From Bacillota bacterium (GTDB lineage Bacteria; Bacillota; Clostridia; Lachnospirales; Lachnospiraceae): a DNA stretch of 64,000 bases. A model generated the notes under the pieces. It did no database searches, had not been told where the DNA came from, and saw only the letters and a list, made by a program, of their open reading frames with translations. The stretch lies in contig JAEZMV010000017.1 in assembly GCA_023414875.1 (NCBI GenBank), positions 310,001 to 374,000 on the forward strand, written 5' to 3'. Below are positions 1 to 8,012 of this stretch, piece after piece. Numbering within the stretch: position 1 is the first letter of the stretch; every line of letters begins with the position of its first letter. The translations under genes and the position numbers were made by a program.

Positions 1-1
1 G

Positions 2-904
2 CAATCAGTATTTCTATCGAAAAGGCGTGGAAGTAAGAGTGCAGGAAGTCCATATATCATGCATATGGCAAAGACGAATTACCCACTTCTAAAAAAGCTA
101 GAGTATGAGAATGACAGACTGAAATTTATAGGAAGAAATAATACGCTGGAAAATCCTCAGGCGGTAGTCAACAGTTTACCACTTTCCAATCGTGCGGGCT
201 TTTGTAATGACCCTATAATGAGCCTGAGGGTAACTATCTCACTAAAAGCAGGTGAAACTGCTTGCATATCCTTTATTACAGGAGTATGCAAGAACAAAGA
301 GGAAGCAATTAAAATCAGTGATGAGCTTAGCATTGCTTATCGTATTGATGACATCTTTGAAAAGTTCAGACTACAGACAGATATTGAACTGAAATATCTT
401 GATATTACAAGGCCGCAACTGAATGCTTTCCAGGATTTGATCAGTCCGATATTCTATCCATCCAGTTTTTATCGTGGGCCACAGGAATATATAAGAAAAA
501 ATAATATAAATCAAAGTTTCTTGTGGAAATTTGGCGTATCCGGTGATTATCCGATCATGCTTTTAAAGGTAAAAACACTGGAGGATGAGGGGATATTAAG
601 AGATGCGCTTAAGGCATATGAATATTTACGAATTAATCGCCTGATGGTGGATCTGATTATTTTAAGCGATGCTAAGCATGGATATTTACAGGAGTTGGAT
701 AATCTGGTAAATGACCTGACCAGTTCGCTCAGAATATATGAAAGCGATAACGAAAAACAAAGCCTGTTTATGCTTCATTCCTATCAAATGAATCCTTCGG
801 AAATAGATTTACTTTATACAGTTGCCAGGGTAGTTTTTTCGGAACAGACAGGCATCTACTTCACAGATGTTAAGGAGAATATGAATGATATCATAGAGGA
901 ATAA
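2..904 (+). CDS. Cyclic beta-1,2-glucan synthase / 1,2-beta-oligoglucan phosphorylase-like protein, C-terminal part (5' end outside window)
   Basis: The frame is open from the window edge (300 residues visible), so the gene begins upstream. The text matches the beta-sandwich segment that precedes the GH94 catalytic domain in cyclic beta-1,2-glucan synthases (NdvB/Cgs) and 1,2-beta-oligoglucan phosphorylases: a KRR...HMAK stretch, then YENDRLKFIGR, DPIMSLRVTISLKAGE and FITGV. In those families one polypeptide carries this segment and the phosphorylase domain. Here the protein stops at 904 and the GH94 part starts as a new gene 13 nt later. Whether a GT84 membrane synthase domain lies upstream cannot be seen. 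The ATG codons at 59 and 65 are probably internal. Confidence 0.7.
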   Translation, partial: QSVFLSKRRGSKSAGSPYIMHMAKTNYPLLKKLEYENDRLKFIGRNNTLENPQAVVNSLPLSNRAGFCNDPIMSLRVTISLKAGETACISFITGVCKNKEEAIKISDELSIAYRIDDIFEKFRLQTDIELKYLDITRPQLNAFQDLISPIFYPSSFYRGPQEYIRKNNINQSFLWKFGVSGDYPIMLLKVKTLEDEGILRDALKAYEYLRINRLMVDLIILSDAKHGYLQELDNLVNDLTSSLRIYESDNEKQSLFMLHSYQMNPSEIDLLYTVARVVFSEQTGIYFTDVKENMNDIIEE

Positions 905-917
905 AGGAGGAGTAGAT

Positions 918-3353
918 ATGGATACTGTAAGTGAACCGAAATTGCAGGCGATAGATACAGGTCAGGAATATGAGTTTTTTAATGGATTTGGAGGCTTTAT
1001 TAATGAGGGAAAAGAGTATGAAATCCTCTTGGAAGGAGATAACCGACCTCCCGCTCCCTGGATTAATGTAATTGCCAATAAGACCTTTGGGTTTTTTGTA
1101 TCTGAGTCAGGCGCAGGATTTACCTGGGCATACAATAGCCGGGAGAATAAAATTACGCCCTGGTCCAATGATCCGGTCAGTGACCAGGCTTCGGAAGCCA
1201 TATATATTTTTGATGAGATTAGAGGAGAAATGATGACTCCGGTATCCCTAGGCAGAACAGATAGGGGTACCTATAAGGTACGACACGGCATCGGTTATTC
1301 TAAATTCCTTCATGAGGAGGATGATTTGGGGCAGCAGTTAACTGTATTTACACCGGTTGATGAACCAATAAAGATATGGGAGTTATCACTTACGAATCGT
1401 TCGGAGCATGTAAAGTACCTTACGCTTACCTATTATGTAGAGTGGGTATTGGGGACACAGAGGGAGCATACCAATCCTTATATCCTGACATCGTATAACA
1501 ATGAACATGAATATCTAAGTGCAAAGAATTTATATACCATTCATTTCAAAGACAGTCAGGCATTTATATTCTCAAGTGAAATGATTAAAGCATATACCGG
1601 TGACCGTCAGGAATTCCTTGGATTAAAGGGCTCCGTACGTAATCCTCAGGGTTTGGATACCAAGCTTTCGAATCATACAGGTGTGTGCTATGATTCCTGC
1701 GGTACGATTCAGGTATCCATATCGGTACAGCCAAAAGAAACGAAAACGGTTCTATTTGGTTTGGGAATTAGCAGTGATGACAATGAAATACAAACGCTCC
1801 TGTATAAATATAAGAATACCGAGAATGTAAAAAAGGAATTAGAGCGAGTTAAGTCATACTGGGAAAATACACTGGAAGTGATACAAGTTAAAACAAAGGA
1901 TAGAGCCATCGACATCATGGTAAATAACTGGCTTTTGTATCAGACAATTTCCTGCAGAATAAATGCCAGAGCTGCCTTTTATCAATGTGGTGGAGCCTAT
2001 GGCTACAGAGATCAGCTACAGGATACTCTTTCTCTGATTTTTACCAACCCCGATGCTTTACGAAATCAGATAATAATCGCTTGCAGCAGACAATTTGAAG
2101 AGGGAGATGTGCAGCACTGGTGGCATCCACCGATGGGGGTCGGTGTCCGTACTCGGATAACGGATGATTTACTATGGCTTCCCTATGCAGTAGCTGCTTA
2201 TATCCGAAGTACCGGAGATTATTCTGTATTAATAGAAAATGTTCCCTATATAAAGGGACCGGTACTTTTGGAGAAGCAACATGAAGTTATGTTCACACCG
2301 CAAATCTCTGAATTAGAAGAAAGCGTATATGAACATTGCAAAAAGACAATAGAAGTAACTCACTTCGGAAAGCATGGGTTACCTCTGATGGGTGGCGGAG
2401 ACTGGAATGACGGAATGAATGAGGTTGGTAAAGAAGGAAAGGGAGAAAGTGTATGGTTGGCGTGGTTTCTTTATACGATGCTGGGTGAATTTATTCCCCT
2501 TTGTTATCATGAAGGGGATGAGGAATATGCTAAGGAGCTCGAACAAAAGAGAGAAGCCTTAATTCAAAGCATTGAAGAATATACCTGGGATGGTAATTGG
2601 TATTTAAGAGCATTTTATGATGATGGTACCAGGATGGGATCGAAAGAAAATGATGAATGTAGAATTGATTCCATCAGTCAATCCTGGAGTGTCATCTCTA
2701 AGGGAGCTAAAAAGGAACGAGCTCAAACAGCGCTTTCGTCTGCCTGGAAGTATCTGATTAGAGAAGAGGATTATATCTCTTTACTTCTTGCACCTCCCTT
2801 TGATAAGACCAAGAATAATCCCGGTTATATTAAGAATTACATTCCCGGTATTAGGGAAAATGGAGGTCAATACACTCATGCTGCGATTTGGCTCGCAATT
2901 GCCACCGCCATGATCGGAAATTATAAAATGGCTTATACCTTATTCACCATGTTGAATCCAATCCAGATTACCCTAGACAAAAGAAATGCTCTTCGGTATG
3001 AGAAGGAGCCCTATGTAATGATAGCAGATATTTCACTTAGTCCGCCTTATACAGGAAGAGGAGGCTGGAGCTGGTATACCGGCTCTGCAGGTTGGATGTA
3101 TCAAGGTTTGGTAAGCTGGTTTTTGGGAATAAGAAAAGAGCAGGATTATTTAATTATCGATCCAGCCACACCGGAGAATTTTGGAGATTATTCCATACAA
3201 TATAAATTCAGAACTTCAAGTTATGAAATCAACATTCAAAGCAGAAGCAAAGGCATCTTACAAACGGAAGAATTAATCTGTGATGGTGAGAAGATAAAGG
3301 GAAACAGGGTAAAGCTGGTGGATGACGGTAGAAACCATATAGTAATTGTATAA
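918..3353 (+). CDS. GH94 phosphorylase domain protein (C-terminal half of a split cyclic glucan synthase / oligoglucan phosphorylase)
   Basis: 811 residues. The start is well supported by AAAGGAGG about 6 nt before ATG 918. Near the N-terminus are the hallmarks of the cyclic-glucan-synthase branch of GH94: NKTFGFFVSESGAGFTWAYN, SRENKITPWSNDPVSD and YYVEWVLG. The catalytic (alpha/alpha)6 domain carries GGGDWNDGMNEVG around residues 492-504; the Asp in the GDWND motif (about residue 495) is the family's general acid. Known relatives reversibly phosphorolyse beta-1,2-glucans or trim them during cyclic glucan synthesis. No signal peptide or membrane segment is visible, so this half alone would be cytoplasmic. 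It is probably translated with the preceding gene and works with it; the exact substrate is inferred. Confidence 0.8.
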   Translation: MDTVSEPKLQAIDTGQEYEFFNGFGGFINEGKEYEILLEGDNRPPAPWINVIANKTFGFFVSESGAGFTWAYNSRENKITPWSNDPVSDQASEAIYIFDEIRGEMMTPVSLGRTDRGTYKVRHGIGYSKFLHEEDDLGQQLTVFTPVDEPIKIWELSLTNRSEHVKYLTLTYYVEWVLGTQREHTNPYILTSYNNEHEYLSAKNLYTIHFKDSQAFIFSSEMIKAYTGDRQEFLGLKGSVRNPQGLDTKLSNHTGVCYDSCGTIQVSISVQPKETKTVLFGLGISSDDNEIQTLLYKYKNTENVKKELERVKSYWENTLEVIQVKTKDRAIDIMVNNWLLYQTISCRINARAAFYQCGGAYGYRDQLQDTLSLIFTNPDALRNQIIIACSRQFEEGDVQHWWHPPMGVGVRTRITDDLLWLPYAVAAYIRSTGDYSVLIENVPYIKGPVLLEKQHEVMFTPQISELEESVYEHCKKTIEVTHFGKHGLPLMGGGDWNDGMNEVGKEGKGESVWLAWFLYTMLGEFIPLCYHEGDEEYAKELEQKREALIQSIEEYTWDGNWYLRAFYDDGTRMGSKENDECRIDSISQSWSVISKGAKKERAQTALSSAWKYLIREEDYISLLLAPPFDKTKNNPGYIKNYIPGIRENGGQYTHAAIWLAIATAMIGNYKMAYTLFTMLNPIQITLDKRNALRYEKEPYVMIADISLSPPYTGRGGWSWYTGSAGWMYQGLVSWFLGIRKEQDYLIIDPATPENFGDYSIQYKFRTSSYEINIQSRSKGILQTEELICDGEKIKGNRVKLVDDGRNHIVIV

Positions 3354-3392
3354 TTATTAATATGTGAATAACTAAGTAATATATTGATATTG

Positions 3393-3430
3393 CGAAAAAG
3401 ATGCTGCAATATTTTGCAGCATCTTTTTCG
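3393..3430 (+). terminator. Intrinsic terminator after the GH94 gene
   Basis: Perfect 17-bp inverted repeat (CGAAAAAGATGCTGCAA / TTGCAGCATCTTTTTCG) with a 4-nt loop. The symmetric A and T runs allow it to act in both directions. Confidence 0.85.
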
Positions 3431-3485
3431 AATAAGACTGATACGGACGTAATTCTGATAGAGTATGCCAAACATAATTATTTCT

Positions 3486-3513
3486 GAATAATCCTTATCT
3501 TTGCAGATACAAT
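3486..3513 (+). promoter_or_regulatory. Possible mother-cell sigma-E-type promoter of the coat-like cluster
   Basis: GAATAAT (3486-3492), 13 nt, GATACAAT (3506-3513). The -10-like element is one base off the sigma-E CATACAMT consensus; the -35 is weaker. It lies 45 nt before the first coat-like gene. Offered as a weak match only. Confidence 0.3.
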
Positions 3514-3557
3514 ATCTAGTAATCTTATTATGAATAATGAAATCATGAGGTGAAGTT

Positions 3558-3767
3558 ATGGTACAGGATAAATTAGCACCTATAGAAGCGATGCAGATAC
3601 ATGAGATGTTAAATTTAAAAACAGTTAGTATGTCATCATCAAAAATGATGGAGGGAGTGGTTTTTGATCAGGATTTGAAAGCACTTTTAGAAGAAGATGT
3701 TCAGCAATCCATTGCCGCAATTAAGAATTTACAAAGATTATTAGAGAAAGCCCCAAAGATAAGATGA
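3558..3767 (+). CDS. Small spore coat-associated protein (YraG/YraE-like)
   Basis: 69 residues, ATG preceded by a GAGGTGAAG ribosome site. The start (LAPIEAMQIHEMLNLKTVSMSSSKMM) is the same type as the 74-residue protein at 5601-5825 (LAPNETMQLHELLTLKNLSLTKLVMM), so the two are paralogues. Such small helical proteins occur beside CotF-domain proteins in spore formers, as in B. subtilis yraG/yraE. Here it precedes a CotF-like gene and the cluster continues with an alcohol dehydrogenase and a second small-protein/CotF pair. A spore-coat role is inferred from that context. Confidence 0.65.
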   Translation: MVQDKLAPIEAMQIHEMLNLKTVSMSSSKMMEGVVFDQDLKALLEEDVQQSIAAIKNLQRLLEKAPKIR

Positions 3768-3809
3768 TATAATAGTCTCGCTAAAAACATGCGAGCCATT
3801 AGAAGAATA

Positions 3810-4000
3810 GCAAAGGCAGCCATGCTTCGTTAGTATGAATAGAATTCAACAAAGTTGAATTCTTAGTAAATATAATAATGAATTCCAGTGGAAATTCATT
3901 ATTACATTTACGGGTTTCATATGAAGCATTTGCGGCAAAGGCAGCCATGCTTCGTTAGTGTGAAGTTTACTCTGCAATTTTGTGCCCTGCGTGCATGAAA
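3810..4000 (+). repeat. Mosaic intergenic repeat, two core copies plus palindromes
   Basis: Two copies of a core containing GGCAGCCATGCTTCGTTAGT lie at 3810-3839 and 3923-3965. Between them are a perfect palindrome (GAATTCAAC/GTTGAATTC, 3842-3862) and an 11-bp inverted repeat (AATAATGAATT/AATTCATTATT, 3874-3903). The second core can fold by GAAGCAT/ATGCTTC. A third copy lies at 40693-40748 and a diverged one at 10026-10137. The downstream module (GCAATTTTGTGCCCTGC) also matches the 10 kb copy. Confidence 0.8.
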
Positions 4001-4041
4001 CTAGAATATACATGTATAAGAATAAGGTTTTGAAGAAAGGT

Positions 4042-4416
4042 ATGAATATTAGGATGATTAAGGATTATTTAGAGATAAGGAATTCGGAGGGTATGCCAAA
4101 GCTGGTGGATGCTACTATGTCGACAGCATTTTTATTAAATACGAAAAATGCAGTCAGAAACTGTGCAATAGCATTAACGGAGGCAGTGTCGCCGGAGGTC
4201 AGAACAGTATTACGAAATGAACTTAACAGTGCGCTTCGCATGCACGAGGCGATTACAAATATAATGATTAAAAAAGGATGGTTTCATCCGGTGAATTTAG
4301 AAAAGCAATTCCAAATGGATTTGGAATCTTCAACAACAGCAATACAGATTGCCAGTATGGATCTTTTCCCCGGCGATACCAGCAGACGAGGTCTGTTTGC
4401 AACTCTGGAGAAGTAA
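4042..4416 (+). CDS. CotF-like spore coat protein (YraF-like)
   Basis: About 124 residues from ATG 4042. The frame is open to GTG 3982, but that start lies inside the intergenic repeat. ATG 4054 is also possible, because the GAAAGG site ends 1 nt before 4042 and 13 nt before 4054. The body resembles coat protein F domains: STAFLLNTKNAVRNCAIALTEAVSPEVRTVLRNELNSALRMHEAITNIMIKKGW, then a conserved Gln/Met/Asp tail (EKQFQMDLESS). It is paralogous to the protein at 5862-6152 and sits 17 nt before the alcohol dehydrogenase gene, probably co-transcribed. Localisation to spore coat is inferred from the family. Confidence 0.7.
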   Translation: MNIRMIKDYLEIRNSEGMPKLVDATMSTAFLLNTKNAVRNCAIALTEAVSPEVRTVLRNELNSALRMHEAITNIMIKKGWFHPVNLEKQFQMDLESSTTAIQIASMDLFPGDTSRRGLFATLEK

Positions 4417-4433
4417 GGTAGGGAGGAATATAT

Positions 4434-5570
4434 ATGAAGGCTGTAACATTTCAAGGGATAAAACTTGTTGAAGTAAAGGAGGTACCTGATCCTATGCTTC
4501 AAAAACCGGATGATATCATTGTAAAGATAACAAGCACTGCCATCTGTGGCTCTGATCTGCACCTGATCCATGATATGGTACCGAATATAACGCAGGATTA
4601 TATCATAGGCCATGAGCCAATGGGTATCGTGGAGGAAGTGGGACCGGAGGTTACAAGATTTAAAAAGGGAGACAGGGTCATTGTCCCTTTTAATGTCAGC
4701 TGCGGTGAATGTTATTACTGTACCCATGGACTTACCTGTATGTGTGATAACTCGAACCCGAATGGGGAAGCAGGAGGCTTCTTTGGGTATACCGAAACCT
4801 TTGGCGGATATCCAGGTGGACAGGCTGAATATATGAGAGTACCTTATGGTAACTTCACACCTTATAAAATTCCGGAGGATTGCGAGCTGGAGGATGAAAA
4901 GCTTGTGCTGATCTCAGATGCCGTATCAACCGCCTATTGGAGCGTTCTCAATGCAGGAGTAGAAAAAGGTAATACGGTTACGATACTTGGATGCGGTCCA
5001 GTCGGTCTATTAGCTCAAAAATTTGCCTGGCTTTTTGGAGCGGAAAGAGTAATAGCAGTCGATTATATCGATTACCGTCTGGAGCATGCAAAGAAGCATA
5101 ATAAAGTGGAAGCAATCAATTTTGAACAACATCCGAATACAGGTGAATATTTAAAAGAGATGACCCACGGCGGTGCGGATGTTGTTATTGACTGTGTCGG
5201 AATGGATGGAAAGATGACACCAATGGAGTTTGTTGGTTCCGGACTTAAGCTTCAGAGTGGCTCCCTAGGAGCTTTCGTAATGGCTACACAAGCGGTTCGA
5301 AAAGGTGGAATGATACAGGTGACCGGTGTTTACGGTGGAAGATATAATGCATTTCCTTTAGGGGATATCATGAATCGTAATGTGAATATCAGAACAGGTC
5401 AGGCCCCGGTCATTCCCCTTATGAATACACTTTATAACCTGATTGCACAGGGGAAATTTGATCCCTGTGATATCATTACTCATAGGCTTCCGCTGGAGCA
5501 GGCTTCTTTTGGATATGAGGCATTTGATACAAAGACTGATCACTGTATCAAGGTTATTTTAAAACCTTAG
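4434..5570 (+). CDS. adhB: Zinc-dependent alcohol dehydrogenase of the AdhB / formaldehyde-dehydrogenase-like MDR group
   Basis: 378 residues; GGGAGGAA before ATG 4434. A medium-chain dehydrogenase/reductase: catalytic zinc ligands C38 and H60-E61 (ICGSD, GHEPMG), structural zinc cysteines C90, C93, C96 and C104 (CGECYYC...C), and a Rossmann GCGPVGLLAQ motif around residue 184. It would oxidise or reduce alcohols/aldehydes with NAD(P). It lies between two pairs of coat-like genes, as adhB does in the B. subtilis yra group, so it may be made during sporulation. The symbol follows that resemblance; the substrate is unknown. Confidence 0.8.
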   Translation: MKAVTFQGIKLVEVKEVPDPMLQKPDDIIVKITSTAICGSDLHLIHDMVPNITQDYIIGHEPMGIVEEVGPEVTRFKKGDRVIVPFNVSCGECYYCTHGLTCMCDNSNPNGEAGGFFGYTETFGGYPGGQAEYMRVPYGNFTPYKIPEDCELEDEKLVLISDAVSTAYWSVLNAGVEKGNTVTILGCGPVGLLAQKFAWLFGAERVIAVDYIDYRLEHAKKHNKVEAINFEQHPNTGEYLKEMTHGGADVVIDCVGMDGKMTPMEFVGSGLKLQSGSLGAFVMATQAVRKGGMIQVTGVYGGRYNAFPLGDIMNRNVNIRTGQAPVIPLMNTLYNLIAQGKFDPCDIITHRLPLEQASFGYEAFDTKTDHCIKVILKP

Positions 5571-5600
5571 CAGTATAAGAGGAAGAAAGGAGAGAATAGA

Positions 5601-5825
5601 ATGCAACAACAGGTATTAGCCCCAAATGAAACCATGCAGCTTCATGAACTGCTAACGTTAAAAAATCTAAGTCTAACTAAATTGGTTATGATGTCTCCTT
5701 TAGTGACCGATGATGAACTGAAGACTATATTGAAAAACAATATTAATGTAACACAGCAGCATGTAAAGGAATTAAAAGGTTACCTGGAGCAGATAGTATC
5801 ACCTGCTTCTGAGGGGGAACTGTAA
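5601..5825 (+). CDS. Small spore coat-associated protein (YraE/YraG-like)
   Basis: 74 residues with AAAGGAGAG before ATG. Paralogue of the 69-residue protein at 3558-3767: both share the LAPxExMQxHExLxLK start and a predicted amphipathic helical body. It lies 30 nt after the dehydrogenase and 36 nt before a CotF-like gene, in one apparent operon. No enzymatic motif is visible. A structural role in coat assembly is inferred. Confidence 0.65.
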   Translation: MQQQVLAPNETMQLHELLTLKNLSLTKLVMMSPLVTDDELKTILKNNINVTQQHVKELKGYLEQIVSPASEGEL

Positions 5826-5861
5826 TCGTAGACAGGCTTGTTTGAAAGAGGGAACGTGTGA

Positions 5862-6152
5862 ATGAATATTATTTTAGAGAAATTAACAGGGTTAAATAAT
5901 ATGGGTGATCAGGTGATTGCCACTGATTTTTTTATATCAATGAAGAGCGCTGTGCAAAATTATGCCGTTGCGATTACAGAGATGATGTCACCGCAATTAA
6001 GGGCAACTTTGACCAGCCAACTGAATGATATGATAATCACATATGAAACCATCTCAGATTATATGATGAGCAAAGGGTATTATCAGGCCTATAATATGCA
6101 GGAGCAATATCGAATGGATTTAAAGACAACCGATACTGTGCTAGAGCTGTAG
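5862..6152 (+). CDS. CotF-like spore coat protein (YraD-like)
   Basis: 96 residues, GAGGGAACGTG before ATG. It contains the core found in the 4042-4416 protein: ATDFFISMKSAVQNYAVAITEMMSPQLRATLTSQLNDMIITYETISDYMMSKGYY and a YNMQEQYRMDLKTTD tail. It is the last gene of the coat-like cluster, 62 nt before a strong terminator. Family knowledge places CotF-domain proteins in the spore coat; sequence alone does not prove this here. Confidence 0.7.
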   Translation: MNIILEKLTGLNNMGDQVIATDFFISMKSAVQNYAVAITEMMSPQLRATLTSQLNDMIITYETISDYMMSKGYYQAYNMQEQYRMDLKTTDTVLEL

Positions 6153-6214
6153 ATGTTACGAGATGATTTATGTGAAGATAATATTGATGTTTATAATTTT
6201 ATATACGTCGAAGC

Positions 6215-6262
6215 AGGCTTTTGGTCTTAACTTACTTAGTTAATCATCCAAAAGCCTTTTTT
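6215..6262 (+). terminator. Intrinsic terminator of the coat/adh cluster
   Basis: AGGCTTTTGG (6215-6224) pairs with CCAAAAGCCT (6248-6257), followed by a T run. Confidence 0.85.
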
Positions 6263-6438
6263 ATGAACAGGGATCATTGACTTAAAATTTTAATATGGAT
6301 ATAATTGTATATAAGGTTTCCTAGGAATGATTGAATGCCTTTACATAGAAGTTTTTGCCTACAAAATACTTGGTTTAACTGCGTTTTAGTCAGGAGTGTA
6401 TTTGTAATATAAATATTTAAGAAGGGAAGTTTTCTCTT

Positions 6439-7203
6439 ATGAGGATTGAGGAAATCGTATTAAATTATGGAACATATATTTATAATTATGCGTTAAAGTT
6501 ATCCTGTCATCCTGAGGATGCCAAAGATCTTGCACAGGAGACTTTTATTAAGGCTTGGAGTAAACAGGACCAGCTTAAGGAAGAGAAAGCGATGTTAAGA
6601 TGGCTGCAAACCATATGCTATCATCTGTTTCTTATGAAATTGAGGCAAAAGGACACCAAAAACCAGCTGTTATTTGATGATATCGAGGCCTTAGAAGCGG
6701 AGGGAACACTCCTTGTGGAGGTAATTCCAGGGCCTGAGGATGAGGTTATCGTAGATGAGGTAATTAGAGACCTTCAAAATGGATGTTTTCTTGCTATGGT
6801 TAGAAAACTGACGTTAAACCAGAGAATTACTTTTTCATTAATAGATATGTTTGGGATGAGAGTAGAAGAAGTGTCAGATTTGTTAGGGATCTCAGTATCT
6901 GCAACAAAAGGCTTGCTATATCGGGCACGTATGAGTATAGATTCCTTTTTTGCTGACCACTGTAATTTAATACATGTAAGTAACACCTGCAGCTGCAAGG
7001 CGTGGATTAATTTTAATTTGAAACGCGATGAACTGCAGCAAAAAACTAAGAATCTAATAGCACATCTAGATTATAGAGATAAAAATTACTTATTTGATGA
7101 GTCGATCAGAAGAAAAGTTCAGGCACTTTATTCACATATGCCGGATAAAAAGCCCGGTGATAGATGGTATGAACAAGTAATAAATTCATTAAGTAGTGTT
7201 TAA
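6439..7203 (+). CDS. ECF-type RNA polymerase sigma factor with C-terminal extension
   Basis: 254 residues, AGAAGGGAAG before ATG. Region 2 is clear (HPEDAKDLAQETFIKAW, then RWLQTICYHLFLMKLRQKD), as is region 4 (LTLNQRITFSLIDMFGMRVEEVSDLLGISVSATKGLLYRARMSI). After residue 170 there is an extra 80-residue tail with HCNLIHVSNTCSCKAW and a basic helical stretch, longer than a minimal ECF sigma of about 170-190 residues. No anti-sigma gene adjoins, so the tail may replace one, for example as a thiol- or metal-responsive module. Targets are unknown. Confidence 0.75.
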   Translation: MRIEEIVLNYGTYIYNYALKLSCHPEDAKDLAQETFIKAWSKQDQLKEEKAMLRWLQTICYHLFLMKLRQKDTKNQLLFDDIEALEAEGTLLVEVIPGPEDEVIVDEVIRDLQNGCFLAMVRKLTLNQRITFSLIDMFGMRVEEVSDLLGISVSATKGLLYRARMSIDSFFADHCNLIHVSNTCSCKAWINFNLKRDELQQKTKNLIAHLDYRDKNYLFDESIRRKVQALYSHMPDKKPGDRWYEQVINSLSSV

Positions 7204-7294
7204 TAAAGGTATTATTAAATAATAATAAAAAATTCATAATTTAGCGTGACTTTACATTTTTTTATGCATCTATATAGATAGGAGGATAAAATAG

Positions 7295-7552
7295 ATGGGC
7301 GAATTGTCTTTGTTACCGAATATCGGGAAGGAAATTGAAAATCAGCTGAAGCAGGTGGGTATCGAGACTTTAGAGCAGCTTAAAGAGGTGGGCAGTCAGC
7401 AAGCCTGGCTAAGAATTAAAGAGATAGATGAATCTGCCTGCATCAATCGGCTCTATTGTCTGGAAGGTGCTATTCAAAATATGAGAAAGAGCAACCTTGC
7501 ACCGGAGAAAAAGGCTGAACTGAAAGAGTTCTATCATTATTGGAAAGGATAA
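7295..7552 (+). CDS. TfoX C-terminal domain protein
   Basis: 85 residues, TAGGAGGAT before ATG. It matches the stand-alone TfoX C-terminal domain: LSLLPNIGKEIENQLKQVGIETLEQLKEVGSQQAWLRIKE, a helix-hairpin-helix-like start, and LYCLEGAIQN. In proteobacteria TfoX promotes competence; the single-domain clostridial proteins have no proven role. It is followed 12 nt later by a DUF3795 gene, probably in one transcript. Confidence 0.75.
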   Translation: MGELSLLPNIGKEIENQLKQVGIETLEQLKEVGSQQAWLRIKEIDESACINRLYCLEGAIQNMRKSNLAPEKKAELKEFYHYWKG

Positions 7553-7564
7553 AGGTGTAAAGTT

Positions 7565-7822
7565 ATGTTTGAGTCAAGATGCGGAGTTTGCTGCAATAGT
7601 TGTGAGAGGAAAGAGAAGGTTAATTGTACCGGATGTGTCAATATGGCAAGACCATTTTGGGGAGGTGAATGTCAGGTAAAAGCCTGCTGTGAAAAAAGCG
7701 AATATAACCACTGTGGGGAATGTAGTAGCTTTCCTTGTAATATGCTTACTGATATGGGGAAAGAATTTGGATACAGCCCAGAGCCTAGATTAGAGCAGTG
7801 CAGAAAGTGGTTATTGAATTAA
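7565..7822 (+). CDS. DUF3795 cysteine-rich protein
   Basis: 85 residues with 13 cysteines: CGVCCNSC near the N-terminus, CTGC, CQVKACC, CGECSSFPC. The spacing suits zinc or Fe-S binding and is typical of DUF3795. Function is unknown. It follows the TfoX-C gene closely with a weak AAAGGTG site. Confidence 0.75.
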   Translation: MFESRCGVCCNSCERKEKVNCTGCVNMARPFWGGECQVKACCEKSEYNHCGECSSFPCNMLTDMGKEFGYSPEPRLEQCRKWLLN

Positions 7823-7920
7823 GAATAATATTATGATATGAAGATTTCGTGATATATAAGGATAAACCTTGCTTTTCAATAATTGCTATGATAGACTGTT
7901 TTTAATAATTTAAATTGTAA

Positions 7921-7966
7921 TTGGGGCAGCCGACTTTTTCAGTAAGAAGGTAGTCCCCATTTTTAT
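7921..7966 (+). terminator. Probable terminator upstream of the MATE gene
   Basis: GGGG...CCCC closes an imperfect stem (GACTTTTTC against AAGAAGG-TAGTC), followed by ATTTTTATT. The stem has bulges, so support is moderate. Confidence 0.5.
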
Positions 7967-8012
7967 TCAATTCTTTAAAACCTATATATCAATTATATAA
8001 GCAGGAGATCGT

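Noticed and set aside
1..100. Alternative frame at the left edge reading NQYFYRKGVEVRVQEVHIS
   Set aside because: It stops at about 92, whereas the other frame continues unbroken into the conserved family text and carries KRR...HMAK, as expected just before that point.
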